A stretch of 64,000 bases of DNA from positions 29,875 to 93,874 of the forward strand of contig QBMK01000008.1 of the NCBI GenBank assembly GCA_003249035.1, written 5' to 3'. The DNA comes from Pseudanabaena sp. GTDB taxonomy: Bacteria; Cyanobacteriota; Cyanobacteriia; Pseudanabaenales; Pseudanabaenaceae. This document shows, piece after piece, positions 18,769-28,516 of the stretch (the first letter of the stretch is position 1; each line of letters starts with the position of its first letter). The notes under the pieces are model-generated. The model was not told the origin of the DNA. It saw only the letters and a list, made by a program, of their open reading frames with translations, and did not search any database. Position numbers and translations under genes: made by a program.

Positions 18769-20520
18769 ATGCTGAGAAAACTAAAATTATTCGATTCATC
18801 TATGTTCAACCGTTCGACTCAATCCACAAGTTGCTTTTCCCCAAAGTGGTTTCGTTCTGCTACTTTATTTGTTGCCGCGATCGCGCTAACAATTATTTTT
18901 TCTTCTGGACAAAGTGCTTGGGCACAAGCTGAATTTTTTAAACTAAATTGGTTAATGGGACAAAGTCCCTCCAATGTGGCAAGCATTGATAATGCCGTGG
19001 TTAGGCTGGATGGCTATCAACTGTTTGTGGTGGCGGCTCCAGCCCTCAATCAACGCTTTCCTTTAGAGCAACGCGCAAGGGGGATTGAAGATGAGCTCAA
19101 TCTCATTGCTAATAGCAACTTTGATCTAGATAGCTTGCAGGTGAAGGCAACCCTTGATCAAGAGAGCGCTCAACCAGTCATTTCTATCAACGAGCGATAT
19201 CTAATGACAGTGACGACAATTGATGCTCAACTGCAAGGGCGCGATCCTCAGGGCTGGGCAAATCAAATTACCCAAATTTTGCGCGAAGCTCTAACGCGCT
19301 CAAAACTAGAACGTCAACCGGAATTTTTACTCAATCGGGGATTAATTGCGGCTGGAATCATTTTGGTGATGATAGTGGTAATTCGGTTGATTACATACTG
19401 GCTAGGGCGCTTAAAGTTACAGAAGGATACAATTGAGGCACATATCGAACATGAAGCACCTCCTTACCTTGATGCAGTTGCCGTTATCGACTTACAGCAA
19501 CAACTGGAACAACAGCAAAAAGCTAATCTCAGCGATCTTAAACGGCGTGCTTTGGAAGTCGCCTATGTGGGGACTTTGGGAAGTGGTATCTTCGTCATTT
19601 TGGGGATGTTTCCCTATAGTCGTTGGTTGCAATCTTTCCTACTATCGACTCCTCTACAAATTGTGGCGATCGCCTTTGGCACTTACTTGTTAGTTCGAGT
19701 CAGCAACCTACTAATTGCATACTTTTTAGGGCTTTTAAAGGCTAGAGATTTTGCCAGCCTAAAGCCATATCAACGATTGGATTTGCGAGTATCGACTGTT
19801 TCCCAAGTTCTCAGAAATGTTGCCGCGATTATTTTAGTTGGTTTAGGAATTTTAGCTATCCTCTCTGCGATCGGATTTGACTTAATTCCACTTTTAGCAG
19901 GTGCTGGGATTGTGGGAATTGCGATTTCCTTTGCAGCTCAGGGGCTGATTAAAGATGTAATTAATGGATTCCTAATTATTTTAGAGGATCAGTATGCGGT
20001 TGGTGATGTAATTGTCGTGGGCGAATTGGGCGGATTAGTTGAAAATATGAACCTAAGAATCACCCAAATTCGTAACAACGAAGGTCAACTCATTACAATT
20101 CCAAATAGCTCAATTGCGATCGTCCAGAACCTATCAAAAGATTGGGCGAGGGTGGATCTGACGATTCGAGTTGCCTATGACACAAATCCCGCTCTCGCTT
20201 TAAACATCTTACGAAAACTAGCTCAAGAGATTTATCAAGAGCATATTTGGCGCGCCAAAATCATCGAGCCACCTGAAGTTCTGGGTATTGATGATTTGCA
20301 GCATTCAGGAATGTTAATTCGTACATGGATTAAAACCCAGCCGCTTCAGCAATGGTCTGTAGCGCGGGAATTCCGTCGTCGGCTCAAGTTGATTATGGAG
20401 CAAGAGGGGATTGAGATCGGAATTCCGCAACAGTTTGAATTGGGCAAGAATTCTCTGCCACAAGTCATCCGCGAATCTAATACCAATTCGCAAAAGTGTG
20501 ACGACACTTCTGTGAATTGA
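18769..20520 (+). CDS. MscS family mechanosensitive ion channel
   Basis: About 583 residues from the ATG at 18769; a TTG at 18736 would add 11 residues without improving the signal. An N-terminal signal-like segment (ending SAWAQA) precedes a periplasmic region of about 150 residues. Transmembrane helices follow near 190-210, 270-290 and 305-325, and two more near 350-400. The MscS pore and beta-domain signature is clear: LLAGAGIVGIAISFAAQGL, then DQYAVGDVIVVGELGG. Its job is release of osmolytes or ions under membrane tension. The last ten codons (NTNSQKCDDTSVN) are encoded by a palindromic repeat that begins at 20478, so the natural C terminus was probably replaced. Confidence 0.88.
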   Translation: MLRKLKLFDSSMFNRSTQSTSCFSPKWFRSATLFVAAIALTIIFSSGQSAWAQAEFFKLNWLMGQSPSNVASIDNAVVRLDGYQLFVVAAPALNQRFPLEQRARGIEDELNLIANSNFDLDSLQVKATLDQESAQPVISINERYLMTVTTIDAQLQGRDPQGWANQITQILREALTRSKLERQPEFLLNRGLIAAGIILVMIVVIRLITYWLGRLKLQKDTIEAHIEHEAPPYLDAVAVIDLQQQLEQQQKANLSDLKRRALEVAYVGTLGSGIFVILGMFPYSRWLQSFLLSTPLQIVAIAFGTYLLVRVSNLLIAYFLGLLKARDFASLKPYQRLDLRVSTVSQVLRNVAAIILVGLGILAILSAIGFDLIPLLAGAGIVGIAISFAAQGLIKDVINGFLIILEDQYAVGDVIVVGELGGLVENMNLRITQIRNNEGQLITIPNSSIAIVQNLSKDWARVDLTIRVAYDTNPALALNILRKLAQEIYQEHIWRAKIIEPPEVLGIDDLQHSGMLIRTWIKTQPLQQWSVAREFRRRLKLIMEQEGIEIGIPQQFELGKNSLPQVIRESNTNSQKCDDTSVN

Positions 20521-20584
20521 AAACCAAATCCAGTAAGGGTTTAAAAAACACAAAATGTCTAAGCCATTTTGTGTCTTGGTATAA
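20478..20584 (+). mobile_element. 107-bp MITE-like element, copy A (TAATACCAA ends)
   Basis: Ends are TAATACCAA and TTGGTATAA. Inside are two palindromes: one around AAAAGTGTGACGACACTTCT, the other around CACAAAATG...CATTTTGTG. The same 107-bp layout occurs inverted at 50109-50215 at roughly 85% identity by eye, and half of it at 46245-46317. It overlaps the 3' end of the MscS gene and provides its last codons and TGA stop. Confidence 0.8.
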
Positions 20585-20592
20585 GTAAACTT

Positions 20593-20633
20593 CAAGATTG
20601 ATTAGTCGAGTTTTGCTCGATTCATCAATCTTG
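20593..20633. terminator. Bidirectional hairpin between MscS and ABC-F genes
   Basis: Arms CAAGATTGAT...TCGAG (20593-20610) and CTCGA...ATCAATCTTG (20616-20633) pair with a 3-nt internal mismatch. It sits between two convergent genes and is a plausible shared terminator. Confidence 0.55.
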
Positions 20634-20664
20634 GGATCAATTGTCCGCCACTGTATACTTATTG

Positions 20665-22611
20665 CTAAATTCGCTCCGCTAACTCTAGCCAACGTTCAGT
20701 TGATTTCTCGATATCCTGATTTAGTTCTGCCAAGCGATCCGATAGCTTCTTCACTTCTGTATGGCCTTTTGGAGGATTGTGATAAATCTTTTTCTCGATT
20801 TGGACTTTTTCTGCTTCCAGCTTCGGGATTTTTGCTTCTAGTTCCTCATACTCACGTTTCTCTTTGTAAGAGAGTTGCGAAGGTTTTTTGGTTTCAGCTT
20901 TGGGTTTAGCTGTCTCAGCAACAGTTGGAGCAACATTACTTGACTTTTGGTCTTTAGCAACTTTATTTGATTGCCATTTTGCATTACTAGATTCTTTCTC
21001 AGCTTCGTCTTTTTTATATTCCAAATAGATAGAATAATTCCCAGGGTACAAGCGAACTTCTCCTTCTGGCTCAAAGGAAAACACCATTTCGACCGTGCGA
21101 TCGAGAAAATAGCGATCGTGGGATACGACAATTACACAACCATTAAAGTCTTCGAGATATTCTTCTAGTACAGCGAGAGTCTGCACATCGAGATCGTTAG
21201 TCGGCTCATCTAGGATCAAGACATTTGGAGCCGCCATCAAGACCTTGAGGAGAAATAAGCGCCGCTTTTCGCCACCAGAAAGCTTATTGATAGGAGCATA
21301 TTGCGTATTACCGGGGAAGAGAAATCGCTCTAACATTTGCGAAGCGGTAATGATGCTCCCATCCGAGGTCTTGACTAGTTCGGAGACATCTTTGAGATAG
21401 TCAATCACTCGCTGATTGCCATGTTCAGCAAGATCGTCAGAATGCTGATCGAAATAGCCGAAATGGATCGTCGTGCCAATTTCTACAGTGCCTGCATCGG
21501 GCTGTAACTGACCAATGATCATATTCATCAGCGTGGATTTGCCAGCACCATTGCTGCCAATAATGCCGATGCGATCTTCGGGCGTGAAGTTATAAGAAAA
21601 ATCTTTGATCAATGTGCGATCGCCAAAGGATTTACAAATGCGATCGAGTTCGACAACCTTCTTGCCGATGCGTCGCCCTGCGGTGGTGATATCAACCTTG
21701 GCATTGGCTTGTTTAAATTCCATCGCTTGCAAATTATGGGCGCGATCGATACGCGCTTTTTGTTTGGTACTGCGAGCCTTTGGTCCCTTTTTTAGCCATT
21801 CCAATTCTCGTCGCAGTAGTCCAGCATGTTTGCGTTGTGTACTCGCCACAGAGTCTTCAGCTTCGGCTTTTTTCTCTAAATAGTAGGAATAATTGCCCGA
21901 ATAAGAATACAAATCGCCGCGATCAATTTCGATGATGCGATTGGTAACTCGATCCAGAAAATAGCGATCGTGAGTAATCAGCAATAAAGCACCACGATAA
22001 CGATTTAGATAGCTTTGCAACCATTCTACAGAGAGCGCATCAAGATGGTTGGTCGGCTCATCCATCAGCAGCACATCAGGGGCAGAGAGTAATGCTGAGG
22101 CGATCGCAATTCTTTTGCGATATCCACCCGAAAGACTGCCGATTTTCGCTTCGAGATCGTCAATTCCTAATTTAGTCAAGACAATTTTGGCATTGGTCTC
22201 CAAATCCCAAGCACCCGTCTGATCCATTCGTTCGGATACTCGCGATAACTGCTCTAGTAAGCGATCTTGATCCCCATGTCCGTGGGTTAACTTATCAGAG
22301 ATTTCTTCATATTCCTTGACTAGCGACATCTGTTCGCCACTATCGGCAAATACTTGTTCTAAGACTGTATTTTCTTCGTTCAATTCAGGTTGCTGTGGTA
22401 AATAGATAATTTTGGCACTGGAATTTACCCAAAGTTCGCCGCCATCGCTATGTTCTAGCCCTGCGATCATTTTGAGTAATGTGGATTTCCCCGACCCATT
22501 TGTGCCGATTAACCCCACTTTGTCGCCTTCATCAAGGCTAAAGCTAGCATCCTTGAGGATTTCCTTGATGCCAAAATCTTTGCGGAGCGATCGCAGTGTA
22601 AAAAGTGCCAT
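20665..22611 (-). CDS. ABC-F family ATP-binding protein
   Basis: A 648-residue soluble protein with two ABC ATPase cassettes and no membrane domain. The first Walker A is GTNGSGKS at residues 36-43, and its signature SLSGGYRKR lies near 160. A Lys/Arg-rich linker (about 245-310, with KKGPKARSTKQKARIDRAHN) separates it from the second Walker A (GSNGAGKS), signature LSGGEKRRL and Walker B LILDEPTNDLD. The C-terminal 90 residues form a charged coiled coil, as in the Uup-like branch. ABC-F proteins act on ribosomes to resolve stalls or protect from antibiotics. Which subfamily role applies here is not resolved. Confidence 0.92.
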   Translation of the reverse strand: MALFTLRSLRKDFGIKEILKDASFSLDEGDKVGLIGTNGSGKSTLLKMIAGLEHSDGGELWVNSSAKIIYLPQQPELNEENTVLEQVFADSGEQMSLVKEYEEISDKLTHGHGDQDRLLEQLSRVSERMDQTGAWDLETNAKIVLTKLGIDDLEAKIGSLSGGYRKRIAIASALLSAPDVLLMDEPTNHLDALSVEWLQSYLNRYRGALLLITHDRYFLDRVTNRIIEIDRGDLYSYSGNYSYYLEKKAEAEDSVASTQRKHAGLLRRELEWLKKGPKARSTKQKARIDRAHNLQAMEFKQANAKVDITTAGRRIGKKVVELDRICKSFGDRTLIKDFSYNFTPEDRIGIIGSNGAGKSTLMNMIIGQLQPDAGTVEIGTTIHFGYFDQHSDDLAEHGNQRVIDYLKDVSELVKTSDGSIITASQMLERFLFPGNTQYAPINKLSGGEKRRLFLLKVLMAAPNVLILDEPTNDLDVQTLAVLEEYLEDFNGCVIVVSHDRYFLDRTVEMVFSFEPEGEVRLYPGNYSIYLEYKKDEAEKESSNAKWQSNKVAKDQKSSNVAPTVAETAKPKAETKKPSQLSYKEKREYEELEAKIPKLEAEKVQIEKKIYHNPPKGHTEVKKLSDRLAELNQDIEKSTERWLELAERI

Positions 22612-22644
22612 GCCTGATCTATTTTATGAGCTGAGAATTGAACA

Positions 22645-22749
22645 TAAGTACATTAGAAAAATTAAACATAAAATCCCAAAATATGTAACGCCCGCTGAGC
22701 GGGCGTTACATATTTTGTTTTTGGATTTTAAATTTTTCTGATGTACTTA
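22645..22749. repeat. Nested palindromic element with TAAGTACAT ends
   Basis: Outer inverted repeats TAAGTACAT (22645) and ATGTACTTA (22741) extend into TAGAAAAATT / AATTTTTCTG. They enclose a long hairpin (about 22671-22736) centred on GCCCGCTGAGCGGGC. The whole interval folds on itself and looks like an intact MITE-like element between an ABC-F start and the end of the next gene. Confidence 0.6.
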
Positions 22750-22764
22750 CAGTCTAGTTTAGCT

Positions 22765-23343
22765 TTATTTCCTGCGACACCAGAAAAACACCAGTAAAAT
22801 GCACCCTGTCAGCAATCCGTAAATCGCACCAACGACAAGCGTTAAAAAATTTCCCAGTTTTGGGATCAACAGACTGCCCACCATAACACCCACATACCAA
22901 CTTGCCGTAGTCCCAACAATCCACCAGCCTGATTGCTTAAAATACTGTTTAATTAGTATCCATTGCATAAATCCAGTCGAAAATCCCCGCAAACAGGCAT
23001 ATATCACTAATAAATCAACGGCATCTCCATAGGTGACAGCCAACTGAAAACTTGCCCAAGAACTTAGCGAACCGCCCACAGCGCCACCCACTAAAGTAGT
23101 CCATAGCCATCCGATCCCCCGAATGTATCGTCTAATTACTAGCCACTGAGATACTGCGATCGCGAAGCTCATCACTGCAAAACTTAAAAACACCCCAAAA
23201 TCACCAGTTATGAAGTCTGTGACAGAGGCGCTAATTTTGCCACCCCCCGCGTAACTCAGTGATGTGGCTGTAATCCACAAGGGCAGAAAGCTCCAGTAAA
23301 GTTTTTTGATGGTTATCTCTTTTAACCTAAACTTGTTTAACAA
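22765..23343 (-). CDS. Four-helix integral membrane protein, function unknown
   Basis: A 192-residue hydrophobic protein with segments near 15-33, 48-70, 78-100, 107-130, 140-160 and 165-188. Repeated W-x(n)-G patterns (QWLVIRRYIRGIGWLW; QWILIKQYFKQSGWWI) reveal an internal duplication. I recognise the general style of small cyanobacterial membrane proteins but no functional family. The start is a TTG at 23343 for want of an in-frame ATG upstream of the first helix, so the exact N terminus is uncertain. It is divergent from the glycosyltransferase gene by 30 bases. Confidence 0.6.
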   Translation of the reverse strand: MLNKFRLKEITIKKLYWSFLPLWITATSLSYAGGGKISASVTDFITGDFGVFLSFAVMSFAIAVSQWLVIRRYIRGIGWLWTTLVGGAVGGSLSSWASFQLAVTYGDAVDLLVIYACLRGFSTGFMQWILIKQYFKQSGWWIVGTTASWYVGVMVGSLLIPKLGNFLTLVVGAIYGLLTGCILLVFFWCRRK

Positions 23344-23373
23344 GGATTTGAGCCTGATATCTGAGCTTGATAA

Positions 23374-24393
23374 ATGAGAAGACTATACTTTTTGCTGCCA
23401 GGAACTACAAATAAATTTGCTTGCGGCGGATTGTGGGCCGAGCTAAAAACTTTGGAATTAGTCAAAAAAGTTTGTCCTGCGGAAGTCGTCACCTATCGTC
23501 AACGAGAAAAAGAGCATCTCTGGCTAGATGATTTATTGGACTCAGATGATACGTTCCGAGCCTTAGATGATGCAATTTTTGTGATGAGTTGGGGATTTGA
23601 TGTTGTTAAACTTGCGCCAAAGTTAAAGCGTTTGAATGCGATTTATCACGCCCATAGCGCAGGTTATGGCTTTAATCTACCCGCGAGCGTGCCAATTATT
23701 ACGGTTAGTCGTAACACTCTGGGCTATTGGGGACAGCGATCGCCACATTCATTAATTTATTATTTGCCAAACGAGATCTCCAGTAAATTTCAAAGTCAAG
23801 AAAATAGTCATTGGAGCGATCGCGATATTGATGTGCTGGTGCAGGCGCGAAAATCTTCAAGTTATTTGATGAACCAATTAATTCCTGCTTTGCAAAAGCA
23901 ATGTCGAGTAGAAGTAATCGATCATTATGTTGAAGATCTGGAAGGATTATTTAATCGTGCTAAGGTCTATCTCTACGACTCAGCAGAATATTGGGCTGTA
24001 CAGAATGTAACCGAAGGATTTGGCTTGCAGCCAATGGAAGCTCTGGCTTGTGGCTGTCAAGTTTTTTCTAGTGTCAATCATGGCTTATCTGATTATTTAG
24101 ATCCTGCTTTTAACTGTTATAAGATTGCAGGATACTCACTAGAGTTTGATATGTATCGCATTCTTAGAGTGATTCAGACCAATCAAAAATTGTCTTTATC
24201 GCCAACAGTATTAGATGAATATCGTGCTGAAAATATCATTAAGCGCTTAGAAGTTATTTTGATCGAGCTAAATGAATTTTTTGATCACAAGCATTTATAT
24301 CAAAGTAATATTCCCAATTTAGATTATTGGCAAGTGCTGAAACTGCGATCGCTAAGAATATGGAAAAAGCTGCTCAAGCGTTTGCATCCATAA
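23374..24393 (+). CDS. Glycosyltransferase (GT-B, group 1-like)
   Basis: A 339-residue protein. The C-terminal half shows the group 1 glycosyltransferase pattern EGFGLQPMEALACGCQVF at about residues 214-231, with the conserved E-x7-E nucleotide-sugar motif. The N-terminal half is a Rossmann-like region starting RRLYFLLPGTTNKFACGG. The acceptor is unknown. There is no transmembrane helix. It ends in a strong bidirectional terminator shared with thiG. Confidence 0.78.
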   Translation: MRRLYFLLPGTTNKFACGGLWAELKTLELVKKVCPAEVVTYRQREKEHLWLDDLLDSDDTFRALDDAIFVMSWGFDVVKLAPKLKRLNAIYHAHSAGYGFNLPASVPIITVSRNTLGYWGQRSPHSLIYYLPNEISSKFQSQENSHWSDRDIDVLVQARKSSSYLMNQLIPALQKQCRVEVIDHYVEDLEGLFNRAKVYLYDSAEYWAVQNVTEGFGLQPMEALACGCQVFSSVNHGLSDYLDPAFNCYKIAGYSLEFDMYRILRVIQTNQKLSLSPTVLDEYRAENIIKRLEVILIELNEFFDHKHLYQSNIPNLDYWQVLKLRSLRIWKKLLKRLHP

Positions 24394-24425
24394 AAAATAG
24401 GGTTGCTATGCAACCCTATTTTTTA
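24392..24425. terminator. Bidirectional terminator, glycosyltransferase / thiG
   Basis: TAAAAAATAGGGTTG and CAACCCTATTTTTTA pair around a 5-nt loop, with A and T runs on both flanks. This is a classic intrinsic terminator for both convergent genes. The thiG stop codon lies within its right arm. Confidence 0.85.
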
Positions 24426-25286
24426 TGAAACTAGTCCTGTCATTGGTGAACTGGCACTCGCATATGCTTTTATAGGAATCCGTCCTGATAGATAGGCGGC
24501 GCGACCTGCTTCAGTTGCCATGCCCATCGCTCGTCCCATTGCGACAGGATTATTCGCACAGGCGATCGCAGTATTCACTAATAAGGCTGATGCACCCATT
24601 TCCATCGCCGCTGATGCTTCGCTAGGAACTCCGATGCCTGCATCTACAACTACTGGAATCTTGGATTCTTCGATAATGATCGCGATATTTGCGGCATTGT
24701 TAATACCTTGCCCTGAACCAATTGGCGATCCGAGAGGCATTACTGTGACACAACCAATTTCTTCGAGGGTTTTCGCCAAGCGGGGATCGGCGTTGATATA
24801 GGGTAAAACCGCAAAGCCTTCTTTAACTAACTGTTCAGCAGCTTTACAAGTACCAAGGGGATCGGGGAGTAAATACTTGAGATCGGGGATTACTTCCAGC
24901 TTGACAAAATTATTATCTTCCTGACCCAAAATCTTTGCCATCTCACGCCCCAGTCGTGCCACGCGTACAGCTTCCTCAGCAGTCTGACAGCCAGCAGTGT
25001 TTGGCAATAGCCAATATTTGCTCCAGTCGATCGCTTCAGCAAGCCCTTCGTGTCCTGCCGCATTAGTTTGCACACGGCGCACCGCCACGGTCACAATCTC
25101 GCAGCCACTTGCCATGATCGCTTGACGCATTACCTCGAAGTTGGCATATTTTCCTGAGCCAGTCATTAAACGCGATCGGAACTTACGCCCCGCAATTTCG
25201 AGCAGATCACCTGATGGTTCATTAATATCAGGGATTTGGCTATTTATCGTAAAAATTGGGTTAAAAGAAGGTGAAGAGGCAATCAT
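24423..25286 (-). CDS. thiG: Thiazole synthase
   Basis: A 287-residue TIM-barrel enzyme that forms the thiazole phosphate ring of thiamine from deoxyxylulose 5-phosphate, ThiS thiocarboxylate and an imine. Visible motifs are [16 protein letters not shown] (N-terminal), [27 protein letters not shown] and [19 protein letters not shown] (phosphate-binding loops). The N terminus has about 28 residues beyond the usual start of the bacterial family. ThiS and ThiO are not adjacent. I see no TPP riboswitch in the 230 bases upstream. Confidence 0.95.
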   Translation of the reverse strand: MIASSPSFNPIFTINSQIPDINEPSGDLLEIAGRKFRSRLMTGSGKYANFEVMRQAIMASGCEIVTVAVRRVQTNAAGHEGLAEAIDWSKYWLLPNTAGCQTAEEAVRVARLGREMAKILGQEDNNFVKLEVIPDLKYLLPDPLGTCKAAEQLVKEGFAVLPYINADPRLAKTLEEIGCVTVMPLGSPIGSGQGINNAANIAIIIEESKIPVVVDAGIGVPSEASAAMEMGASALLVNTAIACANNPVAMGRAMGMATEAGRAAYLSGRIPIKAYASASSPMTGLVS

Positions 25287-25318
25287 ATCGAGGGATTAAC
25301 GAAAAAATATAAGGTTCA

Positions 25319-25392
25319 GATCCCCCTCAATCCCCCTTAAAAAGAGGGAAGAATTGATTCTCCCCCCTTTTTAAGGGGGGCTGGGGGGGATC
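25319..25392. repeat. C/G-rich inverted repeat (GATCCCCC...GGGGGATC)
   Basis: GATCCCCCTCAATCCCCC at the left mirrors GGGGGGCTGGGGGGGATC at the right, with TTAAAAAG / CTTTTTAA inside. This class of dispersed repeat is common in cyanobacterial intergenic DNA. It lies in the divergent gap between thiG and the gamma-subunit gene. Confidence 0.7.
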
Positions 25393-25523
25393 AATTTCAA
25401 GGATATACATTAGTTTGCGGTTTGAAGGCGCAATTTTTTATTAAGATACTTAGGATACTTAAGTGTCTTCTGTGATATTCCAAATTTTCCATAGTATTCA
25501 ATAGCAAGTAGCAATTTAGTTTC

Positions 25524-26471
25524 ATGGCTAACCTCAAATCCATCCGCGATCGCATCGGCACTGTTAAGAATACTCGCAAGATAACTGAAGCAATGCGTCT
25601 CGTCGCAGCCGCAAAAGTCAGACGCGCTCAGCAGCAAGTTTTGTCAACGCGTCCCTTTGCCGATCGCCTCGCTCAAGTCCTATATCGTCTCCAGCAGCGC
25701 ATCTCCTTTGAGGATGTCAGTTTGCCTTTACTCGAAAAACGTCCTGTCAAAACCGTTGGTCTTCTGGTAATTTCAGGCGATCGTGGTCTTTGTGGTGGCT
25801 ATAACTCAACCATTATCCGCCGCGCCGAAGCCCGTGCTAAGGAACTAAAAGAACAAGGTATTAATTACACCTTTATCTTGGTCGGTCGTAAGGCGGCGCA
25901 ATACTTTGCCCGTCGTGAGGAACCGATCGCTGCTAAGTTCGTTAGCTTAAACCAAATCCCTAATGCTGCCGAAGCAAATGCGATCGGCGATGAAATTACC
26001 TCAGCATTTTTGGGCGGTGTGATCGATCGCTTAGAGTTGATCTATACCCGCTTTGTATCTCTGATTAGCTCTCGTCCTGTCCTCCAAACTCTCTTGCCCC
26101 TTGAGCCTCAAGGACTAGAGCCTCAAGATGATGAAATTTTTCGCCTGATTACTCGTGGTGGTAAATTTCAAGTCGAGCGCGAAAAAAGGGAAATCACTGT
26201 CAAGGAATTGCCTAAAGAATTGCTCTTTGAACAAAATCCTGAACAAATCCTTGATGCTTTGTTGCCTTTGTATCTGAGCAATCAAATCCTCCGTGCTTTG
26301 CAAGAATCCGTAGCTAGCGAACTTGCCGCTCGGATGACAGCGATGAACAACGCTACTGAAAATGCAGGCGACCTGATTAAGTCCCTGACTTTGCAGTACA
26401 ACAAAGCCCGTCAAGCCGCGATTACTCAAGAAATTCTAGAAGTAGTTGGTGGCGCAGCCGCTCTAACTTAA
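25524..26471 (+). CDS. atpG: ATP synthase F1 gamma subunit
   Basis: A 315-residue central-stalk subunit (called atpC in much cyanobacterial work). The N-terminal helix [20 protein letters not shown] and the C-terminal helix [20 protein letters not shown] are the coiled coil that rotates inside the alpha3beta3 head. The phototroph-type insertion lies around residues 195-235 ([20 protein letters not shown]) and lacks the two cysteines of chloroplast gamma, as expected for cyanobacteria. It stands alone, with no atp genes on either side, although gamma often follows atpA in cyanobacterial atp operons. Confidence 0.97.
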   Translation: MANLKSIRDRIGTVKNTRKITEAMRLVAAAKVRRAQQQVLSTRPFADRLAQVLYRLQQRISFEDVSLPLLEKRPVKTVGLLVISGDRGLCGGYNSTIIRRAEARAKELKEQGINYTFILVGRKAAQYFARREEPIAAKFVSLNQIPNAAEANAIGDEITSAFLGGVIDRLELIYTRFVSLISSRPVLQTLLPLEPQGLEPQDDEIFRLITRGGKFQVEREKREITVKELPKELLFEQNPEQILDALLPLYLSNQILRALQESVASELAARMTAMNNATENAGDLIKSLTLQYNKARQAAITQEILEVVGGAAALT

Positions 26472-26473
26472 AC

Positions 26474-26506
26474 AAAAAAGGCGGCGCTGTGCGCCGCCTT
26501 TTTTAT
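26474..26506. terminator. Bidirectional terminator, atpG / pyrD
   Basis: AAAAAAGGCGGCGC and GCGCCGCCTTTTTT pair perfectly around a 3-4 nt loop directly after the atpG stop. The pyrD stop codon sits in its T-run, so it ends both convergent genes. Confidence 0.9.
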
Positions 26507-27630
26507 TTATGAGCCAGCCCGATCGCTTGTTGAATATTATCTAAGCCATTCGCTTCTAATTTGGCAACCAATCCTTTCAATATATTTTTGACGATCATTG
26601 GACCCTCATAAATTAAGCCCGTATAAACCTGCACGATCGCTGCCCCAGCCGTAATCTTTTGCCAAGCATCTTCCGCCGTAAAAATGCCGCCCACACCGAT
26701 GATCGGTAAACTTCCCTGAGTAGTTTGCCAGATGAGGTTGATCACTTCCAGAGAGCGATCGCATACAGGTTGACCGCTGATTCCACCTGCTTCCTCGGTG
26801 ACAGGTTTACCCGTAATGGCCAAATGCGTAGTTGTTAAATTTTGCCGTGAAATCGTCGTGTTTGTGGCGATAATTCCTGCCACGTCATAGGCTTGACTCG
26901 CTTTGACGACTTCCACAATGTCTGCATCATTTAAGTCTGGCGCAATTTTTACCAAAATCGGTTTGTTAGCTGTATTAATCGGATTTAGGTCCGAGAGGAT
27001 CGCGCATATCTGATCGGTGGCTTGCAGATCGCGCAAATTGGGCGTATTCGGTGAGCTGACATTAACCACGAAATAGTCCCCAAACTCATAGAGCGATCGC
27101 AAACTCTCGGCATAGTCTAGTTTTGCGTCTGCGATCTCCGTAATTTTGGATTTGCCAAGATTAATGCCAAGGGGAATAGTCAGCTTATGAGCTTGCAAGT
27201 AATTTTTAAGATCAGTCGCTGTTGCCGCTGCACCGCGATTATTAAAACCCATCCGATTTAAAACTGCGCGATCGCTGGGCAAGCGAAACAAACGCGGTTG
27301 TGGATTGCCAGACTGAGCATGTGCAGTAATTGTCCCTACTTCTGCAAATCCAAATCCCAGATGTTCCCATGCACCGATCGCTTCCGCATTTTTATCAAAA
27401 CCTGCCGCTAAGCCGACGGGATTCTCAAATTTGAGGTTCCAAAGGGTTTGGGATAGACGCGAATCGCTATAGTAAAAGGTGGACTTAGAGATCGCTTGTA
27501 GTGTTGGTGACTCACTAATGCGACGACAAGTGGCAATCGCGAAATGATGAGCTGCTTCAGGATCGATTGCAAATAGCAGGGGACGCATCCCATATTGATA
27601 GGCAGCACTTAACATAGATGTGATAGGCAT
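26503..27630 (-). CDS. pyrD: Dihydroorotate dehydrogenase (quinone), class 2
   Basis: About 375 residues from the ATG at 27630; an upstream GTG at 27726 would add 32 residues with no counterpart in the family. This is the flavoprotein of pyrimidine synthesis that passes electrons from dihydroorotate to the quinone pool. Visible are LKFENPVGLAAGFDKNAEA, FAEVGTITAHAQSGNPQPRLFRL, NRMGFNNRGA, VVNVSSPNTPNLRDLQ (active-site Ser in the class 2 position) and GVGGIFTAEDAWQKI (FMN phosphate). The amphipathic N-terminal helices that dock to the membrane precede residue 45. Confidence 0.95.
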   Translation of the reverse strand: MPITSMLSAAYQYGMRPLLFAIDPEAAHHFAIATCRRISESPTLQAISKSTFYYSDSRLSQTLWNLKFENPVGLAAGFDKNAEAIGAWEHLGFGFAEVGTITAHAQSGNPQPRLFRLPSDRAVLNRMGFNNRGAAATATDLKNYLQAHKLTIPLGINLGKSKITEIADAKLDYAESLRSLYEFGDYFVVNVSSPNTPNLRDLQATDQICAILSDLNPINTANKPILVKIAPDLNDADIVEVVKASQAYDVAGIIATNTTISRQNLTTTHLAITGKPVTEEAGGISGQPVCDRSLEVINLIWQTTQGSLPIIGVGGIFTAEDAWQKITAGAAIVQVYTGLIYEGPMIVKNILKGLVAKLEANGLDNIQQAIGLAHK

Positions 27631-27751
27631 AGTTTTTATTGCTTGCCGGGTAAATTTCGGCAGGCTGAGCGGCAAGCAGGAATTAAGGAGTACACTTCCC
27701 AATGATATGGCAACTAATGGCTGCACCCATTGATAAAAAAGGTAAAAACTA

Positions 27752-28483
27752 ATGGAAATCAGTGAGCTAATCGAAAGCTACCATGCAGGACGCCGTAACT
27801 ATACGGGAGTCAATCTCAGCAAAACTGATATGAATGGTATTGACTTGAGTAATGCCGATCTCAGTGGTGCAAATCTGAGTGAATCTAGTCTCTATGGTGC
27901 AAACCTAAGCAGCGCCAAACTGAATGGTGCAGATCTTAACGGTGCAAAACTATATCGAGCCAACCTCGTAAGTACTAACTTTAGCGGAGCAGATTTGGGG
28001 GAAGCAGACCTTAGCGAAGCAAATCTCAGTGATGCCAAGCTCTACGGAGTAAATTTATATGGAGCAATTTTGAATAAAGCCAAGTTACCTCGTGCCAAGC
28101 TTACGGGAGCAAACATGGGGAAAGCGAAGCTAAATCGTGCTGATCTAAGCGAGGCAATTCTCAGAGATGCAAGGCTGTTTGGGGCAAGTCTCAATGAGGC
28201 AATGCTGCAACGTGCCGATCTGAGTCGGGCAAGTCTCAATGGAGCTAATCTGAATAAAGCGATGCTCTCTGAGGTAGATCTGACCTTTGCCAGTTTGTAT
28301 GGTGCGAGTCTCTGTGATGCGGATCTTAGCGAAGCCGATCTAACCAGTGCTAATCTCCAAGGCTCTGATCTCAGTCGCGTAAATTTCTATAAGGCTAACT
28401 TAAGTAAATCGAAAATGTCTGATGCTTTCACAGAGGGGATGCTCACACAAGAAGCAAATTTATCAGGCATTATCTGGTCATAA
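27752..28483 (+). CDS. Pentapeptide-repeat protein
   Basis: A 243-residue protein made almost wholly of A(D/N)LS-x repeats from about residue 20 to 225, such as ADLSGANLSESSLYGANLSS. The fold is a right-handed quadrilateral beta-helix. There is no signal peptide, membrane helix or second domain. Cyanobacteria encode many such proteins with unassigned jobs. It is divergent from pyrD, about 120 bases away. Confidence 0.88.
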   Translation: MEISELIESYHAGRRNYTGVNLSKTDMNGIDLSNADLSGANLSESSLYGANLSSAKLNGADLNGAKLYRANLVSTNFSGADLGEADLSEANLSDAKLYGVNLYGAILNKAKLPRAKLTGANMGKAKLNRADLSEAILRDARLFGASLNEAMLQRADLSRASLNGANLNKAMLSEVDLTFASLYGASLCDADLSEADLTSANLQGSDLSRVNFYKANLSKSKMSDAFTEGMLTQEANLSGIIWS

Positions 28484-28516
28484 AATCGGAACCAACACCG
28501 AAGGTATTTGTCTCGA

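Noticed and set aside
25287..25523. TPP riboswitch upstream of thiG
   Set aside because: No CTGAGA or ACCTGA-type motifs in the leader; only a C/G-rich repeat is seen.
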